From Multifurca ochricompacta (lineage: Eukaryota > Basidiomycota > Agaricomycetes > Russulales > Russulaceae), in assembly GCA_022496185.1 (NCBI GenBank), contig WTXG01000037.1:180861-244860 (forward strand): a stretch of 64,000 nt of DNA, read 5' to 3'. The position numbers were made by a program, and so were the translations under genes. Positions within the stretch are counted from its first letter, which is position 1, and each line of letters starts with the position of its first letter. Below, one piece after another: positions 1 through 10,002 of this stretch. The notes under the pieces are model-generated. The model searched no databases. It had not been told where the DNA came from and saw only the letters and a list, made by a program, of their open reading frames with translations.

Positions 1-555
1 ATGTAGCTTGAGGTACACACCGAGCGCGAGCTGCGTCGCAAGTGGCACGAGTAGGATATTGGCGAACATGCCATGTGCGCTCGGGAGGAATAGCCGACCG
101 CCGTGCGCGTGTCCAAGGACATAACCGCCCAGTGTGAGTACGATCCCTGCGATCTACAATAACACAGGAATTAATTTTTTGTTTTTGTTTTTTGAAACAA
201 TTAAAAAAAAAAAACGACCCGTCACGAGTTCGTAAGAAAAAAAAAAGTGGATTAAAGGTGGGTTGGGAAGGGAATGGTAAAAGGAGGACGTTAAGGGGTG
301 GCCGCGCACCTGGAGCGGAACATGCCATCGGCTGCGTGAGAGACCGAATACCATGCCAATGGGGAAGAGGATGCCCCAGACGACAGCTTGAAGAAGAATG
401 TGTAACCAGAGGATCGAGTCTACTGGTGCGTTGGCCTCTTCTTCGGAAATGTCACCGTCATGTTCATGCGCGCGTACTGCTGTGGCGAGGGTGAAAGTGG
501 CAAAAGCGAGAGAAAGGAGGAAAAATGGAAGCAAGCGGCGTGAATGCTTGATCAT
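1..555 (-). CDS. Ytp1/DUF2427-like integral membrane protein, N-terminal part
   Basis: Partial gene running off the left edge. Exon 1 is 310-555 (ATG at 553-555) and exon 2 is 1-153. The intron 154-309 starts GTGCGC, ends TTGTAG and joins in phase 0. It contains long A/T homopolymers. The N-terminus is a typical signal peptide (basic start, about 17 hydrophobic residues, cleavage near AVRA/HEH). An acidic His-containing stretch and a first membrane helix (WLHILLQAVVWGILFPIGMV) follow. After the splice come a second helix, a GHAHGG motif and a third helix ending GVYLKLH. Paired histidines near the membrane and the motif order resemble the fungal DUF2427/Ytp1, cytochrome b561-like family; function is not well defined. 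The family call is from recall, the exon structure is read directly. Confidence 0.7.
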
Positions 556-1077
556 TGTTCAAATGTCGATGATCGTGGATCGTTCGTTAGCGCAGCTCGA
601 CGACGATGGGGACGATGACGAGGACGGGGACAATAGGGCGCGACTTCCCGTAAGTCGGTTGTGAGTGGTGGAATGGAAGTCGGCCCGACCGACATCTGGT
701 TGAGGATGGCGCTTACTCTTCCTTCCTTCAACTTGGTTCTCACCTCCAAAGAAAGATACTTCATTTTACTACAATACGGGGACAGATCTACATCTACGTA
801 AAGAGGGAAAGTCAAATAGTGACCGGGATGCCCGCTTAGCCAACAATCTTCTACACTCCGGGCACTGATGATGGCTCACGAGTGTGGCAGTGTTTCACAA
901 TGCAGGTGCCCCTTCGTACAGCAGTCACTGAAATGGAAAGGAAATATTAGGTTTTCGGCCACCTCGGACACCTGCCAGGACGCTCGTATAGCCCATCAAT
1001 CATTCGAAGCGTTCGCAGCATCCTGATCCTGATGATCATCCTGATCGCTTACATCAGGTAGATAGATGTCGAGAAGC
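556..1077. other. Upstream region of the membrane-protein gene, no gene seen
   Basis: This 0.5 kb lies between the start codon of the left-edge gene and Gypsy G1. Short open frames on both strands show no family resemblance. It probably holds the promoter and 5' UTR. The last five bases before the LTR (AGTGG, 1078-1082) are one copy of the G1 target duplication. Confidence 0.5.
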
Positions 1078-1082
1078 AGTGG

Positions 1083-1500
1083 TGTTACGACTTAACGACA
1101 TCACGACTTAACGATCAAACGATTCATAAAGATTATCAAACCATTGCTTGATTTAATTCCATTTAGTTCCTAATCATAATAAACCGCCTCGCTCCTACAC
1201 ATTCTACCTAAGACCCAATAATACATTCCATAGGTCGCTCTCCATGTCAGCCTCGCTCCCCATGTCAGCCTCGCCCCCCCCATGTCAGCCTCGTCCAAGT
1301 TTCATACCTATTTAAACCCCCATTTTCTCGTATAATATCCTTAGTCTCGATCTCTTGTTTCCCCTAGAATTGTAACCTCCAGAATATCATATCTTTTCTC
1401 TGCTTCGCCTAGCACGCTTAGCAGTCATCTCACCACCCGAACTATGTCAGACTGATCATCTGACATCGAACTCTATATGCTAAGCGGGTCAACCGTAACA
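1083..1500 (+). repeat. G1 5' LTR (418 bp)
   Basis: Starts TGTTACGA, ends GTAACA, and matches 6370-6788 almost base for base. It contains three tandem CCATGTCAGCCTCG-type units (about 1243-1292), a TATTTAAA box at 1309-1316, and the predicted RNA 5' end near 1341 (TTAGTCTCGATCT), which is complementary to the primer site just after the LTR. Confidence 0.93.
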
Positions 1501-1502
1501 TT

Positions 1503-1515
1503 AGATTGAGACTAA
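1503..1515 (+). other. G1 self-primer binding site
   Basis: AGATTGAGACTAA lies directly after the 5' LTR and pairs over 13 nt, with one G-U, with 1341-1353 in the LTR. That position is about 32 nt downstream of the TATA box, where the transcript should start. No tRNA 3'-end match (TGG start) is visible here. This layout is the one known for Tf1, where the RNA 5' end primes reverse transcription. Confidence 0.75.
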
Positions 1516-1540
1516 TAGAACCCCCCCGAACGAACAGATA

Positions 1541-2962
1541 ATGTCTACTCCCGTTGGACCTGGTAGCGGAATTGTTAAGCTTCCCTTCCCTCTAAGACCC
1601 CGGTCACATGATAACATCCCGGAAGAAGAACGACCTGGTTCCCGATGGCTCGCCGCCAATGAAGAAGATGTAACCTGGAGTGGTTACTATTGGAAGCTGG
1701 ATAATATTAACATCCCGATAGAAACAATCTACGGTCTCTGGTTCGAGATCGCCTACTTTGAACATTTCAATGCCTGGATGGCAATTAAGGTCGCCCGCCC
1801 AGAAATGGGCCTCCCATCTAACCCACCGCAGGGACTCACTGTCAACACTTCTTATGCCACGGCTTTCGCTGGCGTAACTGCCGCGCCTACCACATTTCCA
1901 GAACCTCTCACATCACCGACACAAGCTATATCTAGAGCCCCAACTGTACCACAACCCGCACCCCCAACAACAACCAAATATGAGCGACTTGAGGGGTTGT
2001 TCCCGCTTAGATTCAACGGAGATCGCACAAAGACCGAAGACTTCCTCAAAGCGTTTGACTCTTTCCTCGAGTTAAATGACCGGTCCAAAGTTGCCATCGA
2101 CAAGGTGAAAAGGAGTCTCTACTTCCTGCAACAACTAGAAGGTCCTCAGGTCCAGGCCTTCTATAATAACTCGATCGATTTCCTTAAGCGAGCAAAAATT
2201 GACAGTAGCCTCATTCCACAGAATACTGACGCTTGGGCAATCATCGAGAGGCGGTTCCTCGATACGTTCTTCGACTTCACAATGAGGGAACAAGCATATG
2301 AATCAGTACAGAAATTACGGATGAAGGATGGACACATTGACGAATTCATCGCCTCCTTCAACATCTTAATTCAACGAGCTGGCCTCCACCCCGACGACCC
2401 TAGTACGATGCGTCTCTTTGCCTGGGGACTACAGGGCCACTTAGCAGAAAAATGTGTTGAACAACACTCCCCGATGACACTGGAGCAATGGCAAAAGGCA
2501 GCACAAACTCAACAACGGAATTTCATTATTGTCCAAGGTCTCCGCAGCAAGACAGCACATCCAACTAATGATCAGCCGTTCTGGCATTGACCTATAAACA
2601 GTCAAGCCCAACAATTACGACGAGACCACGACAATACGGATGCTAACACCATTCGACGTGCAGTTACCGACGACGACAAAGAACACTGCAAACGCGAAGG
2701 ATTGTGTTTCTATTGCATGCGGAAGGGACACCTATCTCGTGACTGCCCTCAGAAGAAGCCTCGCGTCGCAACTGCAACAACAGTTGACTCCCAGGTAATT
2801 GTCCCTACAGCTCAAAATACAACCCAAAGAACTTCGAAGGCGCCCGCGGATACACAACCCGATGTTGCTGCCATCGTCGCTATGATTAAAGGGTTAACCA
2901 AAGAACAGGAAGACCAGGTACAAACCCTACTCGCTGCTGATTCGGATTTTGTAACAGCCTGA
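1541..2962 (+). pseudogene. gag: G1 Gag (capsid and nucleocapsid), one in-frame TGA
   Basis: A structural polyprotein that would package element RNA. The first 349 codons include a retrotransposon-gag type helical domain in the middle to C-terminal part (FLKAFDSFLEL, WAIIERRFLDTFFD, HIDEFIASFNILIQRAG). A TGA at 2588-2590 interrupts the frame, which then stays open to 2960-2962. The distal part has a CCHC knuckle (C-X2-C-X4-H-X4-C) at 2705-2746. Because the frame is unchanged across the TGA and the knuckle lies beyond it, a CGA-to-TGA mutation is the simplest reading. Leaky termination is possible but the context (UGA CCU) is unremarkable. The start is the first ATG after the primer site. Confidence 0.85.
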
Positions 2963-5900
2963 GGGGTTGTCCCACCCTGAGGGCTATCGTAGATCGATTT
3001 GTACCGAAGTCTCTTTCAATACAAACCAACTTTTCTACTATTGGGACCATCTCCGCGCTCGTTGACAGTGGCGCGACCGAAAATTTCGTCAACAAACGAT
3101 TCATCTCTATACATAACTTGCTTACCTGCCCGCTACAAATACCAAAATCCCTCTCCAATGCCGATGGATCTGCAAATGCCGCCGGTCAAATCACTCATTA
3201 TCTTCCTTGCAGTGTTCAAACTGGCTCATCCGTCCACCTCCTTGACTTCTTTGTCGCAGATCTTGGTAAAGAAGATCTTATCCTAGGCTATCCCTGGCTT
3301 GCGCGAACTACACCGACCATCGATTGGCTTCAGGCAACCGTCCAAGAGGCCGTACATATCCTCCCGCGAGGACAAAAACATCACATGCCCACAGCCGCTT
3401 CTCTAGGACTCCTACCAGGGGAAGAACTCATCATGCGCATATCCCCATCCGCAGAACTCACAACACAACAGCCCCCGGATCTTGCTATACCATCACAATA
3501 CCAACAGTTCGCCAAAGTCTTCTCAGAGGACGAAGCCCTTCGCTTCCCAGAGGCACGCCAGTGGGATCACACGATCGACCTTAAATCTGATGCGCCAAAC
3601 ACCCTGGACTGTAAAATATATCCCCTCAATCCAAAAGAACAATTGGCACTTGAAGAATTCCTCCATGAACACCTCGCCAAGGGATACATCCGTGAGTCAA
3701 AATCACAATACGCTTCCCCCTTCTTCTTCGTCAAGAAAAAGGATGGTAAACTTCGACCGGTACAAGACTATCGCAAGCTCAACGAACACACCCTCCGCAA
3801 CACCTACCCATTACCCCTCATCGATGAACTGATCGCAAAAGTCCAGAACGCTGCACTATTCACCAAATTCGACATACGATGGGGTTACAATAACATTTGC
3901 ATCAAAGAAGGCGATCAGTGGAAAGCTGCTTTCAAAACAAATAAAGGCCTCTTTGAACCCCTGGTAATGTACTTCGGACTGACGAATTCCCCCGCAACTT
4001 TCCAAACGATGATGAACGCGATCTTTCGAAAAGAGCTCAACAAAGGATGGCTTGTAATATATATGGATGATATCCTTATCGCTACCTCAAACGATATTTC
4101 TTTCCACCAAAAATGTGTAACCCGCGTTCTACAAATCCTCTCAGACAACGATCTCTACCTGAAACTGTCAAAATGCATATTCCACACAACAAAAGTCGAT
4201 TACTTGGGCGTTATCCTTGAACACGGCGTTATCCGCATGGATCCAGCGAAAGTAAATGGTCTTATAGATTGGCCGACTCCCAAAACAGTAAAACAAGTCC
4301 GCAGTTATCTAGGATTCGGTAACTATTATCGCCGCTTCATCAAAGGATATTCACAACTCGCCAGACCACTCATCAACCTCACAAAGCTTCTAGTCCCATG
4401 GACATGGACCGACAAGGAAGAAGACGCCTTCCAAGGTCTAAAGAAGGCGTTTAGTAGTGCCCCGTCCTTCGACAGCCCCGTCTCGACCTCCCCTTCTTTG
4501 TCACAACCGATGCCTCAGGATACGCGATAGGGGCTGAACTATCCCAACAAGATGACGTAGGGCGACTACACCCGGTTGCATTCCTTTCCAAATCCCTCGA
4601 TCAAACACAACGCAACTGGGATATTTACGACAGAGAATTGTTCGCAATTTGGCTTCCTTTACAAGAATGGCGACAATACTTGATGGGTTCCCCTCATAAA
4701 TTAACCGTCTTCTCAGATCACCATAATTTACAGTACTTCCGAAAACCTCAAAACTTAATAGACGACAGGCCCGATGGCATCTCGATCTCATGGAATATAA
4801 CTTCGTAATAAAACCTATTCAGGGTAAACACAATATAATTGCAGATCTACTATCCCGCCGGCCGGATTACGATGATGGCAAAGGAGATAACGACCAAGAG
4901 ATTCTCCTGCCGGATGAGAACTGGTCCCTCGCAGTAATTCAACTTCAAGAAGACCCGGATTCCTATCGCGAGATTGTCAAGCAATTCCACGATCACCCAC
5001 TTGCTGGTCACCCTGGGCGACGGAATACGTGGGATCTAGTCTCTGAAATCTACGCTGGCCCAAACCTGCAACAATTTGTGACTGACTATGTCAAAGGATG
5101 TCACGAATGTCAAGCGTCAAAGCCCCACCGAAAAACTGATGTTCCCCTCTTCTCTTTCGATACTCTGGCTTCCGATGGACCCTTTCAGTATATCTCCCTC
5201 GATCTCATTACTGACCTCCCCGTGTCGCAGGGGCACAATGCTATCCTGACTATCGTTGATCAGGGGTGCTCCAAGTCTGCCAAGTTTATCCCATGCTCGA
5301 CGACGATCACTGGGACTCAGGTTGCCTCTCTCTACTTCAAACATCTCTTTCCCCTCTTTGGCATCCCCAAACGCGTCATATCCGATCGGGACCCTCGCTT
5401 CACCTCTAAGTTTGTTTCCAAACTCTGCTCGTTACTCTCTATATCACAGAATACTAGCACTGCTTTTCATCCACAAACGGACGGCCAATCGGAACGCATG
5501 AATCGCTGGGTTGAACAATACCTCCGCCATTGGACCTTTGGCAACCCCCACACCTGGGCTCCCCTACTCCCTATGGCTGAGTTCATACACAACAGATGGC
5601 GACACAATGGCACAAAACTCAGTCCACATGAATTACTGTTAGGCTTCCGACCTCGTCCCCCTACCTCTCGCATCTCGTCCCCAATACCCTCGTTAACAGA
5701 ACGTCTCTCTGCAATCCTCTCTGCTCGCCGAATCGCCACCCGTGTCCTCGCCGACATGACCCAAATCACTCCAGTATTTGCAGTTAACGACAAGGTCTGG
5801 CTCGAGGGTAGGAACATCTCCTCGCTCTTCCCCTCGCAGAAGCTTGCCCCGCGGCGTCATGGCCCATTCACAATTACTTGCGTTATCTCCCCCGTGGCTT

Positions 5901-6331
5901 TCAAGCTCGATTTACCACCCTCTTTGCGGATACACAACGTCTTTCACGCCTCCTTACTCTCGCCCTACATCACTACCCAAGCACATGGTCCATCACCCAC
6001 CCGCCCTCCGCCGGTCCTTGTCAATGGCGTCGAAGAAGTCGAGGTCGATCACATCATCAGTCACCGACATGCTGGTCGCACAGGTCGCCTTCAGTTTTTG
6101 GTTTGATGGAAGGGTTTTCCCTCTAGTGACAATGAATGGGTTGACTACCGCTATATTCATGCTGACAATCTCATTGGACGTTATCTTGCCTCCTTACCGC
6201 CGTCCATGTCCTCTTCGTTTCCTGCCCACATTCTCGCCAAACATGGCGTCATTAGCAAATCCTCTCCTCCTCCTCTCACGATCCGCATTCCTCCACGGGC
6301 ACGCACCTCCGCAAGTGACCCTGCGTTGTAG
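2941..6331 (+). pseudogene. pol: G1 Pol: protease, RT, RNase H, integrase, chromodomain
   Basis: The frame opens after a TGA at 2938-2940, overlaps the end of gag by 22 nt and is -1 to it; I see no canonical slippery heptamer. Protease has VDSGAT (3061). RT has KKKDGKLRP and the catalytic YMDD (about 4060-4071). RNase H is split by two one-base deletions, in a C run at 4460-4463 and in an A run near 4756. Integrase has an HHCC finger (CHEC at 5100), DDE residues (DLITDLP, SDRDPRF, TDGQSER) and a conserved C-terminal RIHNVFH segment. The C-terminal chromodomain begins EVDHIISHRH and is cut by TGA at 6104-6106, where relatives have Arg before WKGF. The frame is open again to TAG at 6329-6331. 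All enzymatic domains are recognisable but the copy is inactive as written. Confidence 0.93.
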
Positions 6332-6369
6332 CTGGTTCGTCGGCGACTCTCGACATTAACTGGGGGTGA

Positions 6370-6788
6370 TGTTACGACTTAACGACATCACGACTTAACG
6401 ATCAAACGATTCATAAAGATTATCAAACCATTGCTTGATTTAATTCCATTTAGTTCCTAATCATAATAAACCGCCTCGCTCCTACACATTCTACCTAAGA
6501 CCCAATAATACATTCCATAGGTCGCTCTCCATGTCAGCCTCGCTCCCCATGTCAGCCTTGCCCCCCCCCATGTCAGCCTCGTCCAAGTTTCGTACCTATT
6601 TAAACCCCCATTTTCTCATATAATATCCTTAGTCTCGATCTCTTGTTTCCCCTAGAATTGTAACCTCCAGAATATCATATCTTTTCTCTGCTTCGCCTAG
6701 CACGCTTAGCAGTCGTCTCACCACCCGAACTACGTCAGACTGATCATCTGACATCGAACTCTATACGCTAAGCGGGTCAACCGTAACA
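6370..6788 (+). repeat. G1 3' LTR (419 bp)
   Basis: Near-identical to 1083-1500, with a few substitutions and one indel. A purine tract (CTGGGGGTGA) ends directly at 6369 and is the likely plus-strand primer. The target duplication AGTGG follows. Confidence 0.93.
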
Positions 6789-6793
6789 AGTGG

Positions 6794-7404
6794 GGTTACA
6801 ATCGGATTACGGGCGGCTATCCAAGCTTTACACCCGAAACTGTTACCAAATATATTATACTTTCAACTCACCTCCGAAACACTCTCCATGGTTTTTCCCT
6901 TTGGGTTTTCCACCACTACCTCCAGGGCATTTGTCCCTTCTTACAGTAGCTACTATGTACCTGTAGTAGCTGCACGATTTGTCTGTTTGGCTGAAGCACG
7001 TAATAAAGTTGAGTTCAAAAAAAAAAAAAAAAAAAAGAAAACTCACCTCTGATTGCTTCTTTGATGTAGGCCACTGCACCATGTCATGATAAAGGTACCA
7101 TCAAGGCAATACACCATACTCAACCCTCCCAACCTTTTGTTTGTGTGGCACATTGTTACAACATCTGATAAGATACCTTTCCCTATACTATACAGTTAGA
7201 AATGTATGATACTACAATGTATGACTTTTTCTCCTTGTTTACTTTTACTAGCCTCAAACCTTAGCAGCACCCTTAATGTGGAGATGTTATCCTCCTTCAT
7301 GTCTACTTAAGTTCCCATATGCTCAAGCTGTATTCCTTAGTCTTGAGCTTCTGTGTTCTGCATAGCTCTGTGACCTGGAATCTCCTCTCTTTACTTGATG
7401 TAAT
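6794..7404. other. Spacer between G1 and Copia A, with a possible retroposed insert
   Basis: No convincing gene. A 165-bp segment (6875-7039) carries AATAAA at 7002-7007 followed 10 nt later by a run of twenty A residues (7017-7036). It is flanked by a 10-bp direct repeat AACTCACCTC (6865-6874 and 7040-7049). A short minus-strand frame across it (6855-7082) has no recognisable domain. This could be a SINE-like or processed-RNA insertion; see findings. Confidence 0.45.
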
Positions 7405-7917
7405 TGTTGAACACAGGACATGTTTGGTGATGCTTCAGGCATCAGGAGATTAGATTAGCTACTTTGTGGACTAGATTAGATATCAGAGTTTCAGACTATT
7501 TACCATATCATTATTACTTTCTTTCTCACATTCCACAGTAGCTGACTGATGTACCTTAGTAATGATGTACAAGCATGTGATTCCTTACTGGCCAATGGCC
7601 TTAGTCCCTCTTGTTTATTGTTTGGACTTTGTCTGGCACTTGTGGACTTATTCCCAGTGCACAGACCATCCCTTGGAAAGTATATAAGGGTGTCTGTTTT
7701 GTCTCTTACACTTCAGAGTTTTCTTCACCTCTGAAGTGTAAGTCCAATCCTCTTTACTTACTAGCTTACCTCTGACTAACTGTCTTGTAGATAACTTGTC
7801 TTATAGGTGTGTAGTATAGTAATACAGAGTTTTCTTCACCTCTGAAGTATAACTTGTCTTATAGCCTAAACCACTAACCTTTACAGTCAGTATGCTGCAC
7901 CTCATGCCTGTTCAACA
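7405..7917 (+). repeat. Copia A 5' LTR (513 bp) with embedded introns
   Basis: Starts TGTTGAACACAGG and ends GTTCAACA, with the primer site directly after. TATATAAG is at 7681. A perfect 14-bp stem with 10-nt loop spans 7705-7742. Intron-like intervals are 7738-7790 (GTAAGT, CTAAC at 7776-7780, TTGTAG) and 7807-7864 (GTGTGT to TTATAG). The last 40 nt of the second interval (7825-7864) equal the joined flanks of the first (7714-7737 plus 7791-7806). Confidence 0.9.
7738..7864 (+). promoter_or_regulatory. Tandem leader introns in the Copia A LTR
   Basis: Exon A ends at 7737 (CTCTGAAGT). Intron 1 is 7738-7790. Exon B is 7791-7806 (ATAACTTGTCTTATAG). Intron 2 is 7807-7864 and contains A' (7825-7848) and B' (7849-7864). 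A'B' is identical to A spliced to B. B and B' both end in a pyrimidine-rich AG. Splicing has not been shown; the call rests on donor, branch and acceptor consensus and on the presence of the exact spliced sequence. Confidence 0.7.
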
Positions 7918-7929
7918 GGTTATGGGCCC
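7918..7929 (+). other. Copia A primer site, initiator-Met half-tRNA type
   Basis: GGTTATGGGCCC abuts the LTR. It is the exact complement of the anticodon stem-loop of eukaryotic initiator tRNA-Met (GGGCCCATAACC). Drosophila copia is known to use an internal fragment of this tRNA as primer. The same 12 bases follow the 5' LTRs of B (9071-9082), H (36758-36769) and D (25555-25566, minus). Confidence 0.85.
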
Positions 7930-8513
7930 TGGGCACATTTTAACTGATCTGTATTTTTCTCTTTGATCAGTCCAACCTTTCTTCAAAAGCTCACTGCTTC
8001 AAGATCTCCTTTTTCCCAATCACCTTTACAGTGAGCTTCAATTTTCTTTCTCTTGCCCTTAACTGTCCACAAGGTGGTGTGCTTTATGTGCCCACCTTGA
8101 TCTGTTTGGCTAGTCCCTCAGGGGATTCTTGCAAAAGGTGATGAGGGACCCTAAGCAGGTGAAACACCTTAAGTTCCTCATGTGCGCTCTAAGTAAATAG
8201 TATTCATAGATGTAGCTGGGTTTTTGTCCCATAAATAGTCTTAGTAGGCTGCTAGCCCAGAAGGCTTGGGGCTATAGGTTCAGTCAATGCTTGGCTCGAT
8301 CCGTAAGCCAGGTTTAGTGACCTGCAGGTAGAGTTTAGGGTCTAGAACAAGGCATGGGTAGTCACTCCCATGATGCTTGGGCTTGATACAAGTAGGCTTG
8401 AACTACTATAGTAGTTACACAGTAGCTAGAGGGTTTTGTCTCTGGGCAGGAGTATCTGCTGCCACAGTTGGGGGTTCACCCCAACCAGAGGAAGCCTAAT
8501 AGTCTACTATAGT
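7930..8513 (+). other. Copia A leader, first part
   Basis: Untranslated leader matching 9083-9670 of Copia B with scattered differences. No long open frame. It ends at ATAGT, the target duplication of solo LTR G4. Confidence 0.8.
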
Positions 8514-8580
8514 TGTCACAGCTAGGTGCATGCTGTGTCAAGTTCATTGTTCAGGATCTGAAGTGATCCAAATCAGGTGT

Positions 8581-9070
8581 TGTTGAACACAGAAGATGTT
8601 CAGTGATGCTTCAGGCATCAGGTGATTAGATTAGCTACTTTGTAGATTAGATTAGATACCGGAGTCTCGGACTTTTTACATTATCATTATTACTTTCTTT
8701 CTCACATTCCGCAGTAGCTGACTGATGCACCATGTAACATGTGATTTCTGTAGTGGCCAATGGCCTTTGTCCCTCATACTTATTGTCTGGCACTTGTGGA
8801 CTTATTCCCAGTGCGCACAGACCATCCCTTGGGTATATAAGGGTGTCTGTTTCATCTCTTACACTTCAGAGTTTTCTTCACATCTGAAGTGTAAGTTCCA
8901 ATCTCTCTACTTACTACTTTACCTATAACTAACCATCTCTTGTAGATAACTTGTTTCTAGGTGTGTAGTATAGTAATATAGAGTTTTCTTCACATCTGAA
9001 GTATAACTTGTTTCTAGCTTAAACTGCTAACCTTCACAGTCAGTATGCTGTGCCTCATGCCTGTTCAACA
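8581..9070 (+). repeat. Copia B 5' LTR (490 bp)
   Basis: TGTTGAACACAG to GTTCAACA. TATATAAG near 8834. Leader-intron layout as in A: intron 1 8891-8945, exon B 8946-8960 (ATAACTTGTTTCTAG), intron 2 8961-9017 ending in the same 15 bases. Confidence 0.92.
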
Positions 9071-10002
9071 GGTTATGGGCCCTGGGCATGCTTAACTGAT
9101 CTGTTTGTTTTTTGATCAGTCCAACAAACCTCTTCAAGCTCACAAAAAGCTTCAAGACTCTTTTCCCAATCAGTCTACCTTGTGAGCTTCAATCATTTCT
9201 CTTTTTGCCCTTAACTGTCCACAAGGTGGTGTGCTTTATGTGCCAACCTTGATCTGTCTGGCTAGTCCCTCAGGGGATTCTTGCAAGAGGTGATGAGGGA
9301 CCCTAAGTGGGTGAAACACCTTGAGTTCCTCATGTGCACTCTAAGTAAATAGTATTCATAGTTATAGCTGGGTTTTCGTCCCATCCATAGACTTAGTAGG
9401 CCACTTGCCCAGAAGGCTTGGGGCTATAGGTTCAGTCAATGCTTGGCTTGATCCATAAGCCAGGTTTAGCGACCTGCTGGTAGAGTTTAGGGTCTAGAAC
9501 AAGGCATGGGTAGTCACTCCCATGACGCTTGGGCTTGATACAAGTAGGCTTGAACTACTATAGTATTTACACAGTAGCTAGAAGGTCTCATCTCTGGGCA
9601 GAAGTACCCGCTGCTTTCATTGGGGGTTCGCCCCAACCAGAGGAAACCTAATAGTCTACTATAGTCATGGCCCCAATCATCTAGGGCTTAATCATGGACT
9701 CCACCACCAGCACTAGAGGAAGGGCTCTACACCCTTTGTCTCTAGTGGAACTTGCAGTTGGCTCCTCCATGACATGACTCCCCATCTATTTACACAATGT
9801 CTCCCTGATGTGGGCTTAGGACTTGTTGTAGATGGCGCTAGACAGCCTACTATACTACTTAGAAGTCGCACATCAGAGGCAGGACTTTCTTAAGTTCTGA
9901 AGCATAGCGCCACAGAATGGACGGGCCCTCTTCAATGAGACCTGGACAACTGGTTCTAATTGCTCCTTGGAACCAGGATCTTCTTTCACAAAATCATCTC
10001 AA
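9071..10002 (+). other. Copia B primer site and leader
   Basis: GGTTATGGGCCC (9071-9082) matches the initiator tRNA-Met anticodon arm. A 0.9-kb non-coding leader follows and is shared with A, D and H. I see only short frames. A similarly long leader occurs in all four elements, so it may be functional (packaging or internal initiation), but nothing in it proves this. Confidence 0.75.

Larger units (their letters stand above)
1083..6788 (+). mobile_element. Gypsy G1: full-length chromodomain LTR retrotransposon
   Basis: The element is bounded by near-identical LTRs and a perfect 5-bp target duplication AGTGG (1078-1082 and 6789-6793). Order is LTR, primer site, gag, pol (protease, RT, RNase H, integrase, chromodomain), purine-rich tract just before 6370, LTR. 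Gag and pol overlap in a -1 relation. Coding capacity is broken by two single-base deletions and two in-frame TGA codons, so this copy is not autonomous as assembled. The chromodomain and the self-primer site place it with the Tf1/sushi-type chromoviruses. Confidence 0.95.

Noticed and set aside
2941..2962. A canonical -1 slippery heptamer in the G1 gag-pol overlap
   Set aside because: The overlap is real, but no X-XXY-YYZ heptamer is in the gag frame (only GAT TTT GTA), so no specific frameshift site is claimed.
7549..7734. 61-codon frame inside the Copia A LTR, with relatives in other Copia LTRs
   Set aside because: It runs through the TATA box and cap-site hairpin, varies in frame between LTRs and reflects LTR repetition, not a gene.
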